DNA of 50,611 nucleotides from Lachnospiraceae bacterium UBA7199 (GTDB taxonomy: Bacteria > Bacillota > Clostridia > Lachnospirales > Lachnospiraceae), in NCBI GenBank assembly GCA_002490775.1, contig DKUR01000085.1:19785-70395 (forward strand), given 5' to 3'. Positions 1-7,914 of the stretch are shown here, in pieces. Position numbers and translations under genes: made by a program. Each line of letters starts with the position of its first letter. The stretch's first letter is position 1. Below the pieces are notes generated by a model. It had not been told where the DNA came from. It saw only the letters and a list, made by a program, of their open reading frames with translations, and did no database searches.

Positions 1-127
1 TCAATTCGGCTACGTCGGTCTTTAGCCCGGCAATATCAGCTTTCATTTCCGACATATCTGCCCGCATTATGCGCATTTCTCCCTGCATGCTGTCTAAACG
101 GCTTAATATTAGTTCAGTATCTGTCAT
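1..127 (-). CDS. N-terminus of a coiled-coil protein, cut by the window edge
   Basis: The first 42 codons of a minus-strand gene are visible; the rest lies left of the window. The protein begins MTDTELILSRLDSMQGEMR and continues with a heptad-like pattern of Met, Leu and charged residues (MRADMSEMKADIAGLK), which is typical of a coiled coil. The start is chosen because GGAAGGAGG lies 7-8 bases upstream of this ATG; a second ATG two codons earlier would sit too close to that site. A well-formed promoter lies 75-100 bases upstream, so this gene seems to be transcribed on its own. Many short Bacillota proteins look like this and the function is not known to me. Confidence 0.75.
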   Translation of the reverse strand, partial: MTDTELILSRLDSMQGEMRIMRADMSEMKADIAGLKTDVAEL

Positions 128-200
128 GGGCATATCCTCCTTCCTATAGTACTCTCCTTCTGCCTCATGCTCTGGCCATGACTTGAAAAGATGTACTTCC

Positions 201-229
201 ATCCTATCGGATACGGCAGGATATGTCAA
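201..229 (-). promoter_or_regulatory. sigma-A-type promoter for the left-edge coiled-coil gene
   Basis: On the minus strand a perfect -35 box TTGACA (224-229) is followed by a 17-base spacer and TAGGAT (201-206) as -10. Transcription would start near 193 and give a leader of about 65 bases before the ATG at 127. The -10 matches the consensus at 4 of 6 positions. Confidence 0.6.
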
Positions 230-284
230 TCTTTTTTTAGATACAAATAATTGATTTTACGATAAATCATTTTGTGTTTTTATT

Positions 285-1109
285 TCAGGCAGATCTGACC
301 TTTTTGCTCTTATCATGTGCAAAAGAAAAATAAAACATCCCGATCCGCAATTTATTTTCCTCGTAAATGTCCATCGCCTTATACAATTCCTTATAATGGT
401 CAAACAATACTCTCTTAGTCCGGACAGTCACCTGAAAATTAATCTGGGTATCTACAAGGCTTCCTTTCGTTTTTACGTAATAATACAGAGGTTTGGTAAT
501 TACTCCAACCTTACCTACGTACAGCAGATATTCAAGATTAAACCGAAAATCCTCACACCAGTCTAATTCCGGAGAACAGGACAAATGAAATTTATTTATA
601 ATATCTGCCTTAAAAAATTTATTCCACAGCACTCCATAATAAAAATTAGCCGGTGCTTCCATCATATACTCTGCGTATTTCATTTTTGTGATAACAGGGC
701 CTGCATTTATGTGTCCTTTTGCAATAACTTTCCTTCCACGAACTCTGTAAAAATCAGAAATAACCATTTCACATCCAAATGTAAGGGCTGTTTTTACAAA
801 CTCTTCCGTCGCCTGCTTTACAATCCAGTCATCTCCATCTACAAACTGCAAATATTCGCCCTTTGCTGCTTTTATTCCAACATTTCTGCTGTCAGAAACG
901 CCGCTGTTTAATTTCTGAATGGGATGAAACCGGGAATCAAAAGCAGCATATTTATCTATTACCTTCTGTGTATGATCCGTACTGCCATCATTGATCACTA
1001 TGATTTCAATATTAGAATATGTTTGGTTTTGAATACTTCTTAAACATCTTTCTATGGTTTTTTCCCCATTGTAAACCGGTACAATAATGCTTACCAGCGG
1101 CTGCTCCAT
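285..1109 (-). CDS. Family 2 glycosyltransferase
   Basis: The protein (274 aa) is a GT-A-fold glycosyltransferase that would move a sugar from a nucleotide-sugar donor to an acceptor, probably in cell-surface glycan synthesis. The N-terminus shows the GT2 signature VSIIVPVYNGE (about residues 6-16), the DGS motif at 41-43, and the metal/donor motif DGDD at 91-94 after LQFV. I place the start at the ATG preceded by AAAGGAG with 7 bases of spacing; ten further in-frame codons upstream lack a ribosome binding site. There is no membrane segment, so it is cytoplasmic. It lies downstream of the GH110-like gene on the same strand but 169 bases away. No sugar specificity can be read from the sequence. 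Confidence 0.85.
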   Translation of the reverse strand: MEQPLVSIIVPVYNGEKTIERCLRSIQNQTYSNIEIIVINDGSTDHTQKVIDKYAAFDSRFHPIQKLNSGVSDSRNVGIKAAKGEYLQFVDGDDWIVKQATEEFVKTALTFGCEMVISDFYRVRGRKVIAKGHINAGPVITKMKYAEYMMEAPANFYYGVLWNKFFKADIINKFHLSCSPELDWCEDFRFNLEYLLYVGKVGVITKPLYYYVKTKGSLVDTQINFQVTVRTKRVLFDHYKELYKAMDIYEENKLRIGMFYFSFAHDKSKKVRSA

Positions 1110-1278
1110 TTTGCTGTCTCCTTTATACGTTATTCCCAATTAAAAAATAGTTCTCATCAGACCTGATTTCCACAAAAGTCTCAGTAGTAATACAAAAGTA
1201 TAATAAAAAATTTATCTCTGCCACGGGAAAAAATCAATGATAAAAATATAAATTATTTCTAAAAAGAATATATCTTTT

Positions 1279-2943
1279 TTATAATTTAAACGCCTTACCC
1301 ACAATATCAAATCCCCGTCCGTTCTGCTCTGGATATGCTTTTGTCTTAAAGTATTTGTTATTCATGATAATTATATGTTCAATCTGTCTTGCATATAATA
1401 TCCGTTCATCAAAACAATAAAATACATTTCCTAATAATTCCAGGCTTTTATGATAATACTCTTTTCCATTGCCTTCCACCTTGGGATATACTGTAACAGG
1501 CGCCTCTCCCCATGCAGGTATATAGGCACAATTTATAAAACGATTTTCCTTTAGAGCAACCGAATCAACCGCCCCTGATTCATACCATGAGCATGCTTCT
1601 CCCTCCAGGAAAACAGCCGCACCCGCTGTTTCAAAAACACAATCTTCCACTAACGCTTTTTTGCAAGTAAGAAGAACTCCTCTGGCGCGGTTTTTTCGAA
1701 ATTCGCATTTTCTGATAGTAACATCAGGTGAAAGCGTAATATTCTCTATTACCGGGTTTTCTGGCAGCTTTTCCGGGAGCTGTCTGTCAAACACAGCCAG
1801 CACTGCGTTTTCCCTTACAGAAACACTTTCAAAATATCCTTTCCATATGGGAGTAAGGCTCTTAGCATCCATAATTGCCACCTCATCACCAGCACGCGCC
1901 ATCCTTACGCCTCTCTGTTCCGGATGCCCCCATCCCAGCAGCAGCTTTCTGCTACCTGCCTGTCTTTCTATGGGAGAATAAAAACCATGCACATTCACGC
2001 CATCATCCATTTGCTTCTCAAAGCGACAGCCTTCCAGCTTTATTTTCCCGGCACAGCTTACAAAATGCGCAGCATCAGCCGATGCTGTAAAACATCTGGG
2101 ATTATTTTCATCTGGAATCACGTTAAACTTAAAAAGGCTGATGTCACTACACCGCTCAGCTAAAATCCCCATGCCTTCAGCATGATGGATTGTTATTTTT
2201 TCAAGTGACAAATCATTTGAGTCCGATGCATAAAAAACCGGGCTGCTCCTCGGATGATGCCGCAATACCAGTTTGTTTCCCGCGCGGCTTCCCGGAAAAA
2301 AATGCTCTTCTCCTTTCAGCGTAAAACATACTTTATCAAAATCTATTTTTTCAATTTTAGGATGAAGTCCTGCCTTCTGCTTTGGCGTACAAAAATAAAG
2401 ATCATCCGTTCCATAAGCAGGGCCGCCGGATACACAATCCATTTCCATACAAAGATGCAGCGGATGACAGAAATTTTCACCAAAAAAATAAAGAATGTTA
2501 TCCTTTACCTGCCACTTATATTTTTCAGAATCTATTTCCACCACCATTTTCTGAGGATTTATGCTGACAATTGTTCCTTCTGAATAAGCTGGAACAGCAT
2601 AATCAACAGTAAAGTTCTTCAAAGTAATATTTTTACTTTTATTTATGTAAAAAGGGAGAATATCCGTGTGAAAAATAAATCTGCTGCCTGCGCCATTAAT
2701 TTCAAAATCCTCCAAATGCTCCAACCTAAAAGCCACTTTTCTTTTATCACATTTATGATGATTGGAAATGCAAAGGTCTGCCACTGATCCATATTGAGGA
2801 TAAAAATGATATTCCCCCGGATCTAATGACAGTGAGAGATTCTGCGTACCTTGCAGTTTATAAAACACATCTTTTAGCGTTCTGACTAAAAACGGATTAT
2901 TTCCCGGCAAAATTCCCAGTTCTGCTCCATGAATCGTTTTCAC
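1279..2943 (-). CDS. GH110-like alpha-1,3-galactosidase (beta-helix)
   Basis: The 554-aa protein resembles family GH110 right-handed beta-helix enzymes, which release alpha-1,3-linked galactose as found in blood group B and linear B structures. Visible family features are the GEYHFYP segment near residue 43, FEINGAGSRFIFH near 80-92, ITLKNFTVDYA near 106-116, and three acidic residues: D290 in SADAAHF and the pair D313-D314 in DDGVNVHG, spaced 23 residues apart as I recall for the catalytic aspartates of characterised members. The start is a GTG with GGAAGGAAAG upstream. Unlike the Bacteroides enzymes it has no signal peptide, so it should act in the cytoplasm on imported sugars. It follows the transporter genes, separated from them by a terminator-like hairpin. 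Substrate is inferred; a related beta-helix specificity is possible. Confidence 0.72.
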   Translation of the reverse strand: MKTIHGAELGILPGNNPFLVRTLKDVFYKLQGTQNLSLSLDPGEYHFYPQYGSVADLCISNHHKCDKRKVAFRLEHLEDFEINGAGSRFIFHTDILPFYINKSKNITLKNFTVDYAVPAYSEGTIVSINPQKMVVEIDSEKYKWQVKDNILYFFGENFCHPLHLCMEMDCVSGGPAYGTDDLYFCTPKQKAGLHPKIEKIDFDKVCFTLKGEEHFFPGSRAGNKLVLRHHPRSSPVFYASDSNDLSLEKITIHHAEGMGILAERCSDISLFKFNVIPDENNPRCFTASADAAHFVSCAGKIKLEGCRFEKQMDDGVNVHGFYSPIERQAGSRKLLLGWGHPEQRGVRMARAGDEVAIMDAKSLTPIWKGYFESVSVRENAVLAVFDRQLPEKLPENPVIENITLSPDVTIRKCEFRKNRARGVLLTCKKALVEDCVFETAGAAVFLEGEACSWYESGAVDSVALKENRFINCAYIPAWGEAPVTVYPKVEGNGKEYYHKSLELLGNVFYCFDERILYARQIEHIIIMNNKYFKTKAYPEQNGRGFDIVGKAFKL

Positions 2944-3011
2944 ACTTGTTACTTTCCTTCCAACTAAATTTAATTAACTTTTCCTCATGATTCAAACCAC
3001 TTCTTAATTCC

Positions 3012-3040
3012 AAAAAGGGCAGGCAGCCGCCTACCCCTTT
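3012..3040 (-). terminator. Rho-independent terminator after the binding-protein gene
   Basis: Read on the minus strand, GGGTAGGC pairs with GCCTGCCC across a 4-base loop, with one T-G wobble, and is followed by TTTTT. It lies 14 bases beyond the stop of the binding-protein gene. Full or partial termination here would set the transporter mRNA apart from the GH110-like gene. Confidence 0.7.
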
Positions 3041-3053
3041 CTTCTATTTCAAA

Positions 3054-4676
3054 TTATTGGTTTGCTTCCCAAAAGGCAACTGCCTGCTTCTGAATTTCGT
3101 CATAAACCTTCTGCGCTCCTGCTGCTTCCATCTTTTCACGCAGTTTCGCTGTGTCGGCTTCTGGATCGTCTGTAAATCCAAGCCCTAAAAGCTTATAATC
3201 CGTATCAAAAATTTCACCTATTGCAGCAATTTCATTCTTAACTGCCTCATCATTAAAGACAAAGGTCTGATACCTCTCACTTACTGCTGTTTCCTGCCAC
3301 ATCTCATTTAACTCTGCCAGGTTGGGAATGCCTCCTTCTATCATACGCCAATATGCATCATTTCTAACACCCCAGTTACAATTGCTGTCATAAGCATAAT
3401 TAGAACTATCAGGAAGTGATATTAACAGCCCATCACCTGCATCTTCCCAATGCTTGCCTTCAATGCCATAGCAGAACAAATTGTTGATTTCCTCGTCATT
3501 TCGCAGATAATCAAGCGCCATTAACGCACGTTCCGGATGTTTTGATTTGGAAAAAATACTCATGCCATTTGCCAAATAAGAGTTAAGCACTGGCGGTACT
3601 CCGTCCTGTGCATCAAATACTCTGATATCCCACTCAGGATGCTCTGCGCTGACAGATGCGTAAACGCTCTTCGCTGTATTTCCATTCATGATTGCCAACG
3701 CTGATTTTCCAGCCTGAAAGCTTTCCGTATTATTCTGCGTATTGACAACCGCATTCTTACTCCAGAAGCCGCGGTCTTTCCAATCCTTTAAACGTGTAAT
3801 CACCTCAAGAAATGTATCCTGATCAAAATCGCCCTTAACAGTAATATTGCCATCTATTTCGCTTGCACTTGCCATAACCTGCCATGGACCGATTTCCGAA
3901 ATTTGTTCATTGCTTTCTGCATTTCTTTCCCAATTGGCTTTTTTCCACATACGATCATAAAAGAACAGTTTATCATAATCAGAACCTACATCAATTGGTA
4001 TCAAAGAAGGTTCATTTTGTACGATTGCATCCATATAAGCTTCTGCTTCATCCAATGAAGAAACTGATGTAATACCATATTTATCCATCAAATCGCCTCT
4101 TGCCATATATACATAGGCAGTGATTTCCTTATAATTCATCGGCAGCATATATACTTTGCCATCTACTTTTGCCTGTTCCCATGCTTCCGGATACATTGTT
4201 TCTGCTGTCATCGGTGCATAGGTTTTAAGAGCTTCTTCCGTAATCTCGTAAAATCCCTGCTTGGTAGCCTGTGCATTATAGAAACACCAGTCAGCAGTAT
4301 AAATAATATCCCACTCTTCCCCTGATGCAAAAATGAGAGGATATTTCTGCTCATATTCGCTCCAGCTCATAAACTTAACATCTATTGTTGCATTAATTTC
4401 TTCCTTTAAACGTTCATTGATTTTGGCAAATACTTCATCATTATCCACCGGACGGTCACCAATAAGATACATAACCAGCGTGACCTCTTCCGAGATATCC
4501 GGCCCCGCCTCACTGGAACTTGTTTCCTGTTCTGCTTCCTGCTGATTTTCTGCCTCCGTATTTGCAGCAGCAGCATCCTGTCCTGTGGATTCCTTAGCGC
4601 CGCATCCACATAACGTAACTAACAGCAATGTAAGCACCAACAATAATGACATGCTTCTTTTCTTTTTACCAAACAT
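3054..4676 (-). CDS. Carbohydrate ABC transporter substrate-binding lipoprotein
   Basis: This 540-aa extracellular solute-binding protein would capture an oligosaccharide for the two permeases encoded just upstream. A lipoprotein signal is clear: basic start MFGKKKR, a leucine-rich core, and lipobox L22-C-G-C25, followed by an acidic Glu/Gln-rich linker (about 30-58). The mature part has the class of fold used by LplA-like binding proteins, and the C-terminal part (about 490-540, DTDYKLLGLGF) looks like a DUF3502 domain. AAAGGAGG lies 7 bases before the ATG. The gene is third in a minus-strand unit permease-permease-binding protein. No ATPase is encoded here, which is normal for this group: a shared MsmX-type ATPase elsewhere is expected. 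Confidence 0.9.
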   Translation of the reverse strand: MFGKKKRSMSLLLVLTLLLVTLCGCGAKESTGQDAAAANTEAENQQEAEQETSSSEAGPDISEEVTLVMYLIGDRPVDNDEVFAKINERLKEEINATIDVKFMSWSEYEQKYPLIFASGEEWDIIYTADWCFYNAQATKQGFYEITEEALKTYAPMTAETMYPEAWEQAKVDGKVYMLPMNYKEITAYVYMARGDLMDKYGITSVSSLDEAEAYMDAIVQNEPSLIPIDVGSDYDKLFFYDRMWKKANWERNAESNEQISEIGPWQVMASASEIDGNITVKGDFDQDTFLEVITRLKDWKDRGFWSKNAVVNTQNNTESFQAGKSALAIMNGNTAKSVYASVSAEHPEWDIRVFDAQDGVPPVLNSYLANGMSIFSKSKHPERALMALDYLRNDEEINNLFCYGIEGKHWEDAGDGLLISLPDSSNYAYDSNCNWGVRNDAYWRMIEGGIPNLAELNEMWQETAVSERYQTFVFNDEAVKNEIAAIGEIFDTDYKLLGLGFTDDPEADTAKLREKMEAAGAQKVYDEIQKQAVAFWEANQ

Positions 4677-4714
4677 ACTTTTTCCTCCTTTAAATTTTAA
4701 AATTGTGTATATAT

Positions 4715-5629
4715 TTATCCTTTTACTGCTCCAATCGTAACCCCCTTTACAAAATATTTTTGCAGGAAGGGATACAATAAAACGATAGGTCCCGTTGCAA
4801 TTACCGTCATTGCCAGCTTCATTGGTTCGCTGGGTATATCACTTGCCGGAATGCCGCTCCGGGCGGCTGCGGCATTAATTGCCTGTGCTTTGGTCAATAT
4901 ATTGTTTAAATAATACTGCAGTGGATAAAGTTCCCTGCGTCCCTCATCCAGAAACAGCATTGCATTATACCAGTCATTCCAATAATTCAAAGCAATAAAC
5001 AAACCTACTGTAGCCAGACCTGCCTTGCACAGTGGAAGCGCAATTCTGAAATAAACCACCATATCTCCCGCGCCGTCTAAATATGCAGATTCATATAACG
5101 ATTCCGGTATACTCATCATATAGCTTTTTAAAATCAACAGATAAGTCACATTTACCATAATTGGGAGAATCAATGCTATTATGTTGTTGTGAAAGTGCAG
5201 ATATTTTGTATTAAATATGTACCAGGGAACCAGGCCGCCCCCAAAAATAGAAGTAAAATAAAAGAAAAAGGAAACCTGATACCGATATCTGAAATTTTTA
5301 TTTGCCAAAACATAAGATGCCATACTTGTCACTAACAGCCCAAGCCCGGTTCCTGTTACAGTCACCAGTATTGTCACCCCATACGCGCATATCAGCTCCT
5401 GTGGAATCCGAAACAGCATTTTATATGCATCCAGCGAAAAATTCTTTGGAATCAACTGATAGCCATTTAAGCGAATGGACTGCTGATCTGACACCGAACC
5501 ACTTATCACCAGCCAAAACGGAAGCAGGCAAATAGCAGAAAGTACGAAAAGCGTCAAATGAGATACAATGCTGAAAATCAGTTTATCATAACCCTTGTAT
5601 TTCTTTTTTTTATAATTTGCCGCCGCCAT
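4715..5629 (-). CDS. Carbohydrate ABC transporter permease, YtcP/MalG type
   Basis: The protein (304 aa) is one of two membrane subunits of the sugar importer. It has a short basic cytoplasmic start (KKKKYKGYDK) and about six hydrophobic segments, and carries the EAA loop that docks the ATPase: ESAYLDGAGDMVVYFRIALP. The C-terminus LQKYFVKGVTIGAVKG is typical of this family. I start it at the ATG preceded by AAAAAAGGAGG with 8 bases of spacing; 14 extra upstream codons have no ribosome binding site and would run towards the preceding gene. It is flanked at 28 and 38 bases by the other permease and the binding protein. Confidence 0.92.
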   Translation of the reverse strand: MAAANYKKKKYKGYDKLIFSIVSHLTLFVLSAICLLPFWLVISGSVSDQQSIRLNGYQLIPKNFSLDAYKMLFRIPQELICAYGVTILVTVTGTGLGLLVTSMASYVLANKNFRYRYQVSFFFYFTSIFGGGLVPWYIFNTKYLHFHNNIIALILPIMVNVTYLLILKSYMMSIPESLYESAYLDGAGDMVVYFRIALPLCKAGLATVGLFIALNYWNDWYNAMLFLDEGRRELYPLQYYLNNILTKAQAINAAAARSGIPASDIPSEPMKLAMTVIATGPIVLLYPFLQKYFVKGVTIGAVKG

Positions 5630-5657
5630 GAAAGAATCCTCCTTTTTTACCATCCTG

Positions 5658-6584
5658 TCAAAACAGTGCATAATCCGGTTCCACTTTCTTTACAATATAA
5701 TTTGCAATCAGTACCAGTACAAAAGAAATTCCTGACTGATACAGCCCCGCCGCACTTGTCATTCCAAATTCCTGCAAGGTCAGCAGTGAACGGGTTACAT
5801 AAGTATCAATAACATCTGTAACATCTAAAACCATAGGATTATTGCCAGTCACCTGCCAGAACATTTGAAAATCACCTTTCATAATCGTGCCAATGGCAAG
5901 CAGGAATAAAATAACCACCGTAGGCCGGATACATGGCAGGGTAATATAACGTATTTTCTGCCACATCGTGGCACCATCTAATTCAGCAGCTTCAAACATT
6001 TCCCCGTCAATATTGACAATACTGGCTAAATACATGACTGTGCCATACCCCACATTTTTAAAAGCACTGACCACAATCAGAATCACCGGCCAGGCATTTT
6101 TGTTTGAATATACATCCACCGGCGCTAATCCAATTTCCTTCAAAAATGCATTCACGGCACCAAATTCATAATTAAAAAGATTATAAATGAAAGCGCCGAC
6201 TACTACCCATGAAATGAAATAGGGTAAAAACATGACTGACTGGGTAATTCTTTTGAATGCCTTTCCTGCAAGTTCACTTAACATAATTGCACAGGTGATC
6301 TGCAGAAAAGTATTCACACACAAAAATGCAAGATTGTAAAGGATTGTATTTCTTGTAGTAAGCCATGCTTTTCCAGACTTAAAAAAATACTGGAAATTCT
6401 CAAATCCAACCCAAGGACTTCCAAAAATGCCATCATGGTAGTTATACTCCTTAAATGCCAGCACAATGCCTGCCATTGGGATATAGCACATCAAAATCAC
6501 CACAATTGCAGCCGGCATCAGCATCAGCCATTTGGTTCGGTTCTGGCGTAAATCGTGTAAAAACAGATGTTTCCTGCTACGCAT
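5658..6584 (-). CDS. Carbohydrate ABC transporter permease, LplB/YteP type
   Basis: This 308-aa permease pairs with the next gene to form the sugar channel. It starts with a basic cytoplasmic stretch (MRSRKHLFLHDLRQNRTKW), has about six membrane segments, and carries the EAA loop EAAELDGATMWQKIRYITLP near residue 195. The end KKVEPDYALF is common in the LplB family. GAGGGGGG stands 5 bases before the ATG. It is the first gene of the minus-strand transporter unit and is divergent from the regulator gene at 6799, sharing a 214-base intergenic region with it, as is usual for YesM/YesN-controlled sugar loci. Confidence 0.92.
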   Translation of the reverse strand: MRSRKHLFLHDLRQNRTKWLMLMPAAIVVILMCYIPMAGIVLAFKEYNYHDGIFGSPWVGFENFQYFFKSGKAWLTTRNTILYNLAFLCVNTFLQITCAIMLSELAGKAFKRITQSVMFLPYFISWVVVGAFIYNLFNYEFGAVNAFLKEIGLAPVDVYSNKNAWPVILIVVSAFKNVGYGTVMYLASIVNIDGEMFEAAELDGATMWQKIRYITLPCIRPTVVILFLLAIGTIMKGDFQMFWQVTGNNPMVLDVTDVIDTYVTRSLLTLQEFGMTSAAGLYQSGISFVLVLIANYIVKKVEPDYALF

Positions 6585-6632
6585 AAAAATCCCCCCTCAT
6601 GAAAATATGCCCTCCTTCTTCCTGACACCCTC

Positions 6633-6662
6633 ATCTTAACAAAAACACACTGGTGGTTACAA
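6633..6662 (-). promoter_or_regulatory. Weak promoter candidate for the transporter genes
   Basis: On the minus strand TTGTAA (6657-6662) and TAAGAT (6633-6638) are spaced by 18 bases; each matches the consensus at 4 of 6 positions. A weak core promoter would fit activation by the AraC-type regulator encoded divergently, but no binding site can be assigned by eye. Confidence 0.35.
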
Positions 6663-6734
6663 CGGTACTAAATTTTGAAAGGAGCACAGAATTATGTTAA
6701 TTGTCATTTTGCGCACAAACCGACTCATTTTAAA

Positions 6735-6763
6735 TTGAAATATCATATTCTTTTGTATATTAT
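6735..6763 (+). promoter_or_regulatory. Promoter of the regulator-kinase-hydrolase operon
   Basis: TTGAAA (6735-6740), a 17-base spacer and TATTAT (6758-6763) form a good housekeeping promoter. Transcription would start near 6770, about 30 bases before the ATG at 6799, which has CAGGGGG as ribosome binding site. Confidence 0.6.
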
Positions 6764-6798
6764 GAATATAAAATAAGAATTTATCAGGGGGATATTGA

Positions 6799-7914
6799 AT
6801 GAATTACACAGTATTGATTGTAGATGATGAAGCAATTCCCAGAAAAGTGCTTAGAGATCATCTTCCCTGGGAAGCTCTCAAAGTCACAAAAATTTTTCAG
6901 GCATCAGATGGGTTGGAAGCAGTAGAGCAGGCACGCCTCTGCCTGCCGGACATCATTATCAGTGACATTAAAATGCCCCGGATGGATGGCATTCAAATGG
7001 CCTTTGCTATACGTGAATTCTGTCCTCACTGCCAGTTTATCTTTTTAAGCGGCTATTCGGACAAGGAATATTTAAAAGGCGCTATCAAATTAAAAGCTGC
7101 AAGCTATGTTGAAAAACCAATTGATCTTGAAGAAATAAAACAAGCCCTTATAGACGTTATAGATGAATTGAATCATCTACAGGAAAAGGATAATCCATCT
7201 TCGCAGCGCATGGTTTTTTTTCATGGAAGGAGCGATTTAGATTTACCACTTAATACTTCTGTTTTCCAAGGCAGGCAGTCTCATCTTGATTCTATTGCCG
7301 AAAGTATCCGGCAGCGAAAAGAATCCGACACGGAAACTACTTTGCACAGACTATACCGGGAGGCTGCATTGTGTGAGGGCACCGAGCCCGACTATCTGCG
7401 TCATTTTTACCGGCAGATTGTGTTTTTATTTTTGACAGCCGCTGAAAATTACAACATAACCGAAATTACCCAGAAATCTGATTATTATTTATATACTGCT
7501 GCGGGCAGGGAAACCCTGTCAGAGTTATGGGATGCTCTTTTTACGCTTTCACGGACCTACTTTGCCGCCCTCACATATCAGGACACAGATATTGTCTCCC
7601 GTGTGGACCGCTATCTGGAACAGCATTATCAAAATCCCCGCCTTACAGTACAGGATGCCGCCCACGATCTCGGCTTTACCAACACTTACCTATGCGCCGC
7701 TTACAAAAAAAGCTGTGGCAGAACAATTAACCAGCATCTCACACAGCTCCGTATCCTGCATGCCAAAGAACTTCTTTCCGGTTCTAATCAAAAGCTTTAT
7801 GAGATAGCAAAAAATGTGGGTTACGCCAATGGAAAATATTTCACCAGACTGTTCACCCGGGAAACCGGACTTTCACCTAAAGAATACAGGGAGCGCCACC
7901 GCAATGAAAGATAA
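6799..7914 (+). CDS. AraC-type response regulator, YesN family
   Basis: The 371-aa protein has an N-terminal receiver domain (about 1-120) with acidic pocket D9-D10, phosphoacceptor D56 in SDIKMP, and the KP motif near 112 (VEKPID). A middle region of unknown fold follows, and a C-terminal pair of helix-turn-helix motifs of the AraC family fills about residues 270-371 (LTVQDAAHDLGFTNTYLCAAYKK and IAKNVGYANGKYFTRLFTRETG). It should be phosphorylated by the kinase encoded next, whose start overlaps this gene by 11 bases, and switch on sugar uptake and hydrolase genes. It opens a plus-strand operon and is divergent from the transporter it probably controls. Confidence 0.93.
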   Translation: MNYTVLIVDDEAIPRKVLRDHLPWEALKVTKIFQASDGLEAVEQARLCLPDIIISDIKMPRMDGIQMAFAIREFCPHCQFIFLSGYSDKEYLKGAIKLKAASYVEKPIDLEEIKQALIDVIDELNHLQEKDNPSSQRMVFFHGRSDLDLPLNTSVFQGRQSHLDSIAESIRQRKESDTETTLHRLYREAALCEGTEPDYLRHFYRQIVFLFLTAAENYNITEITQKSDYYLYTAAGRETLSELWDALFTLSRTYFAALTYQDTDIVSRVDRYLEQHYQNPRLTVQDAAHDLGFTNTYLCAAYKKSCGRTINQHLTQLRILHAKELLSGSNQKLYEIAKNVGYANGKYFTRLFTRETGLSPKEYRERHRNER

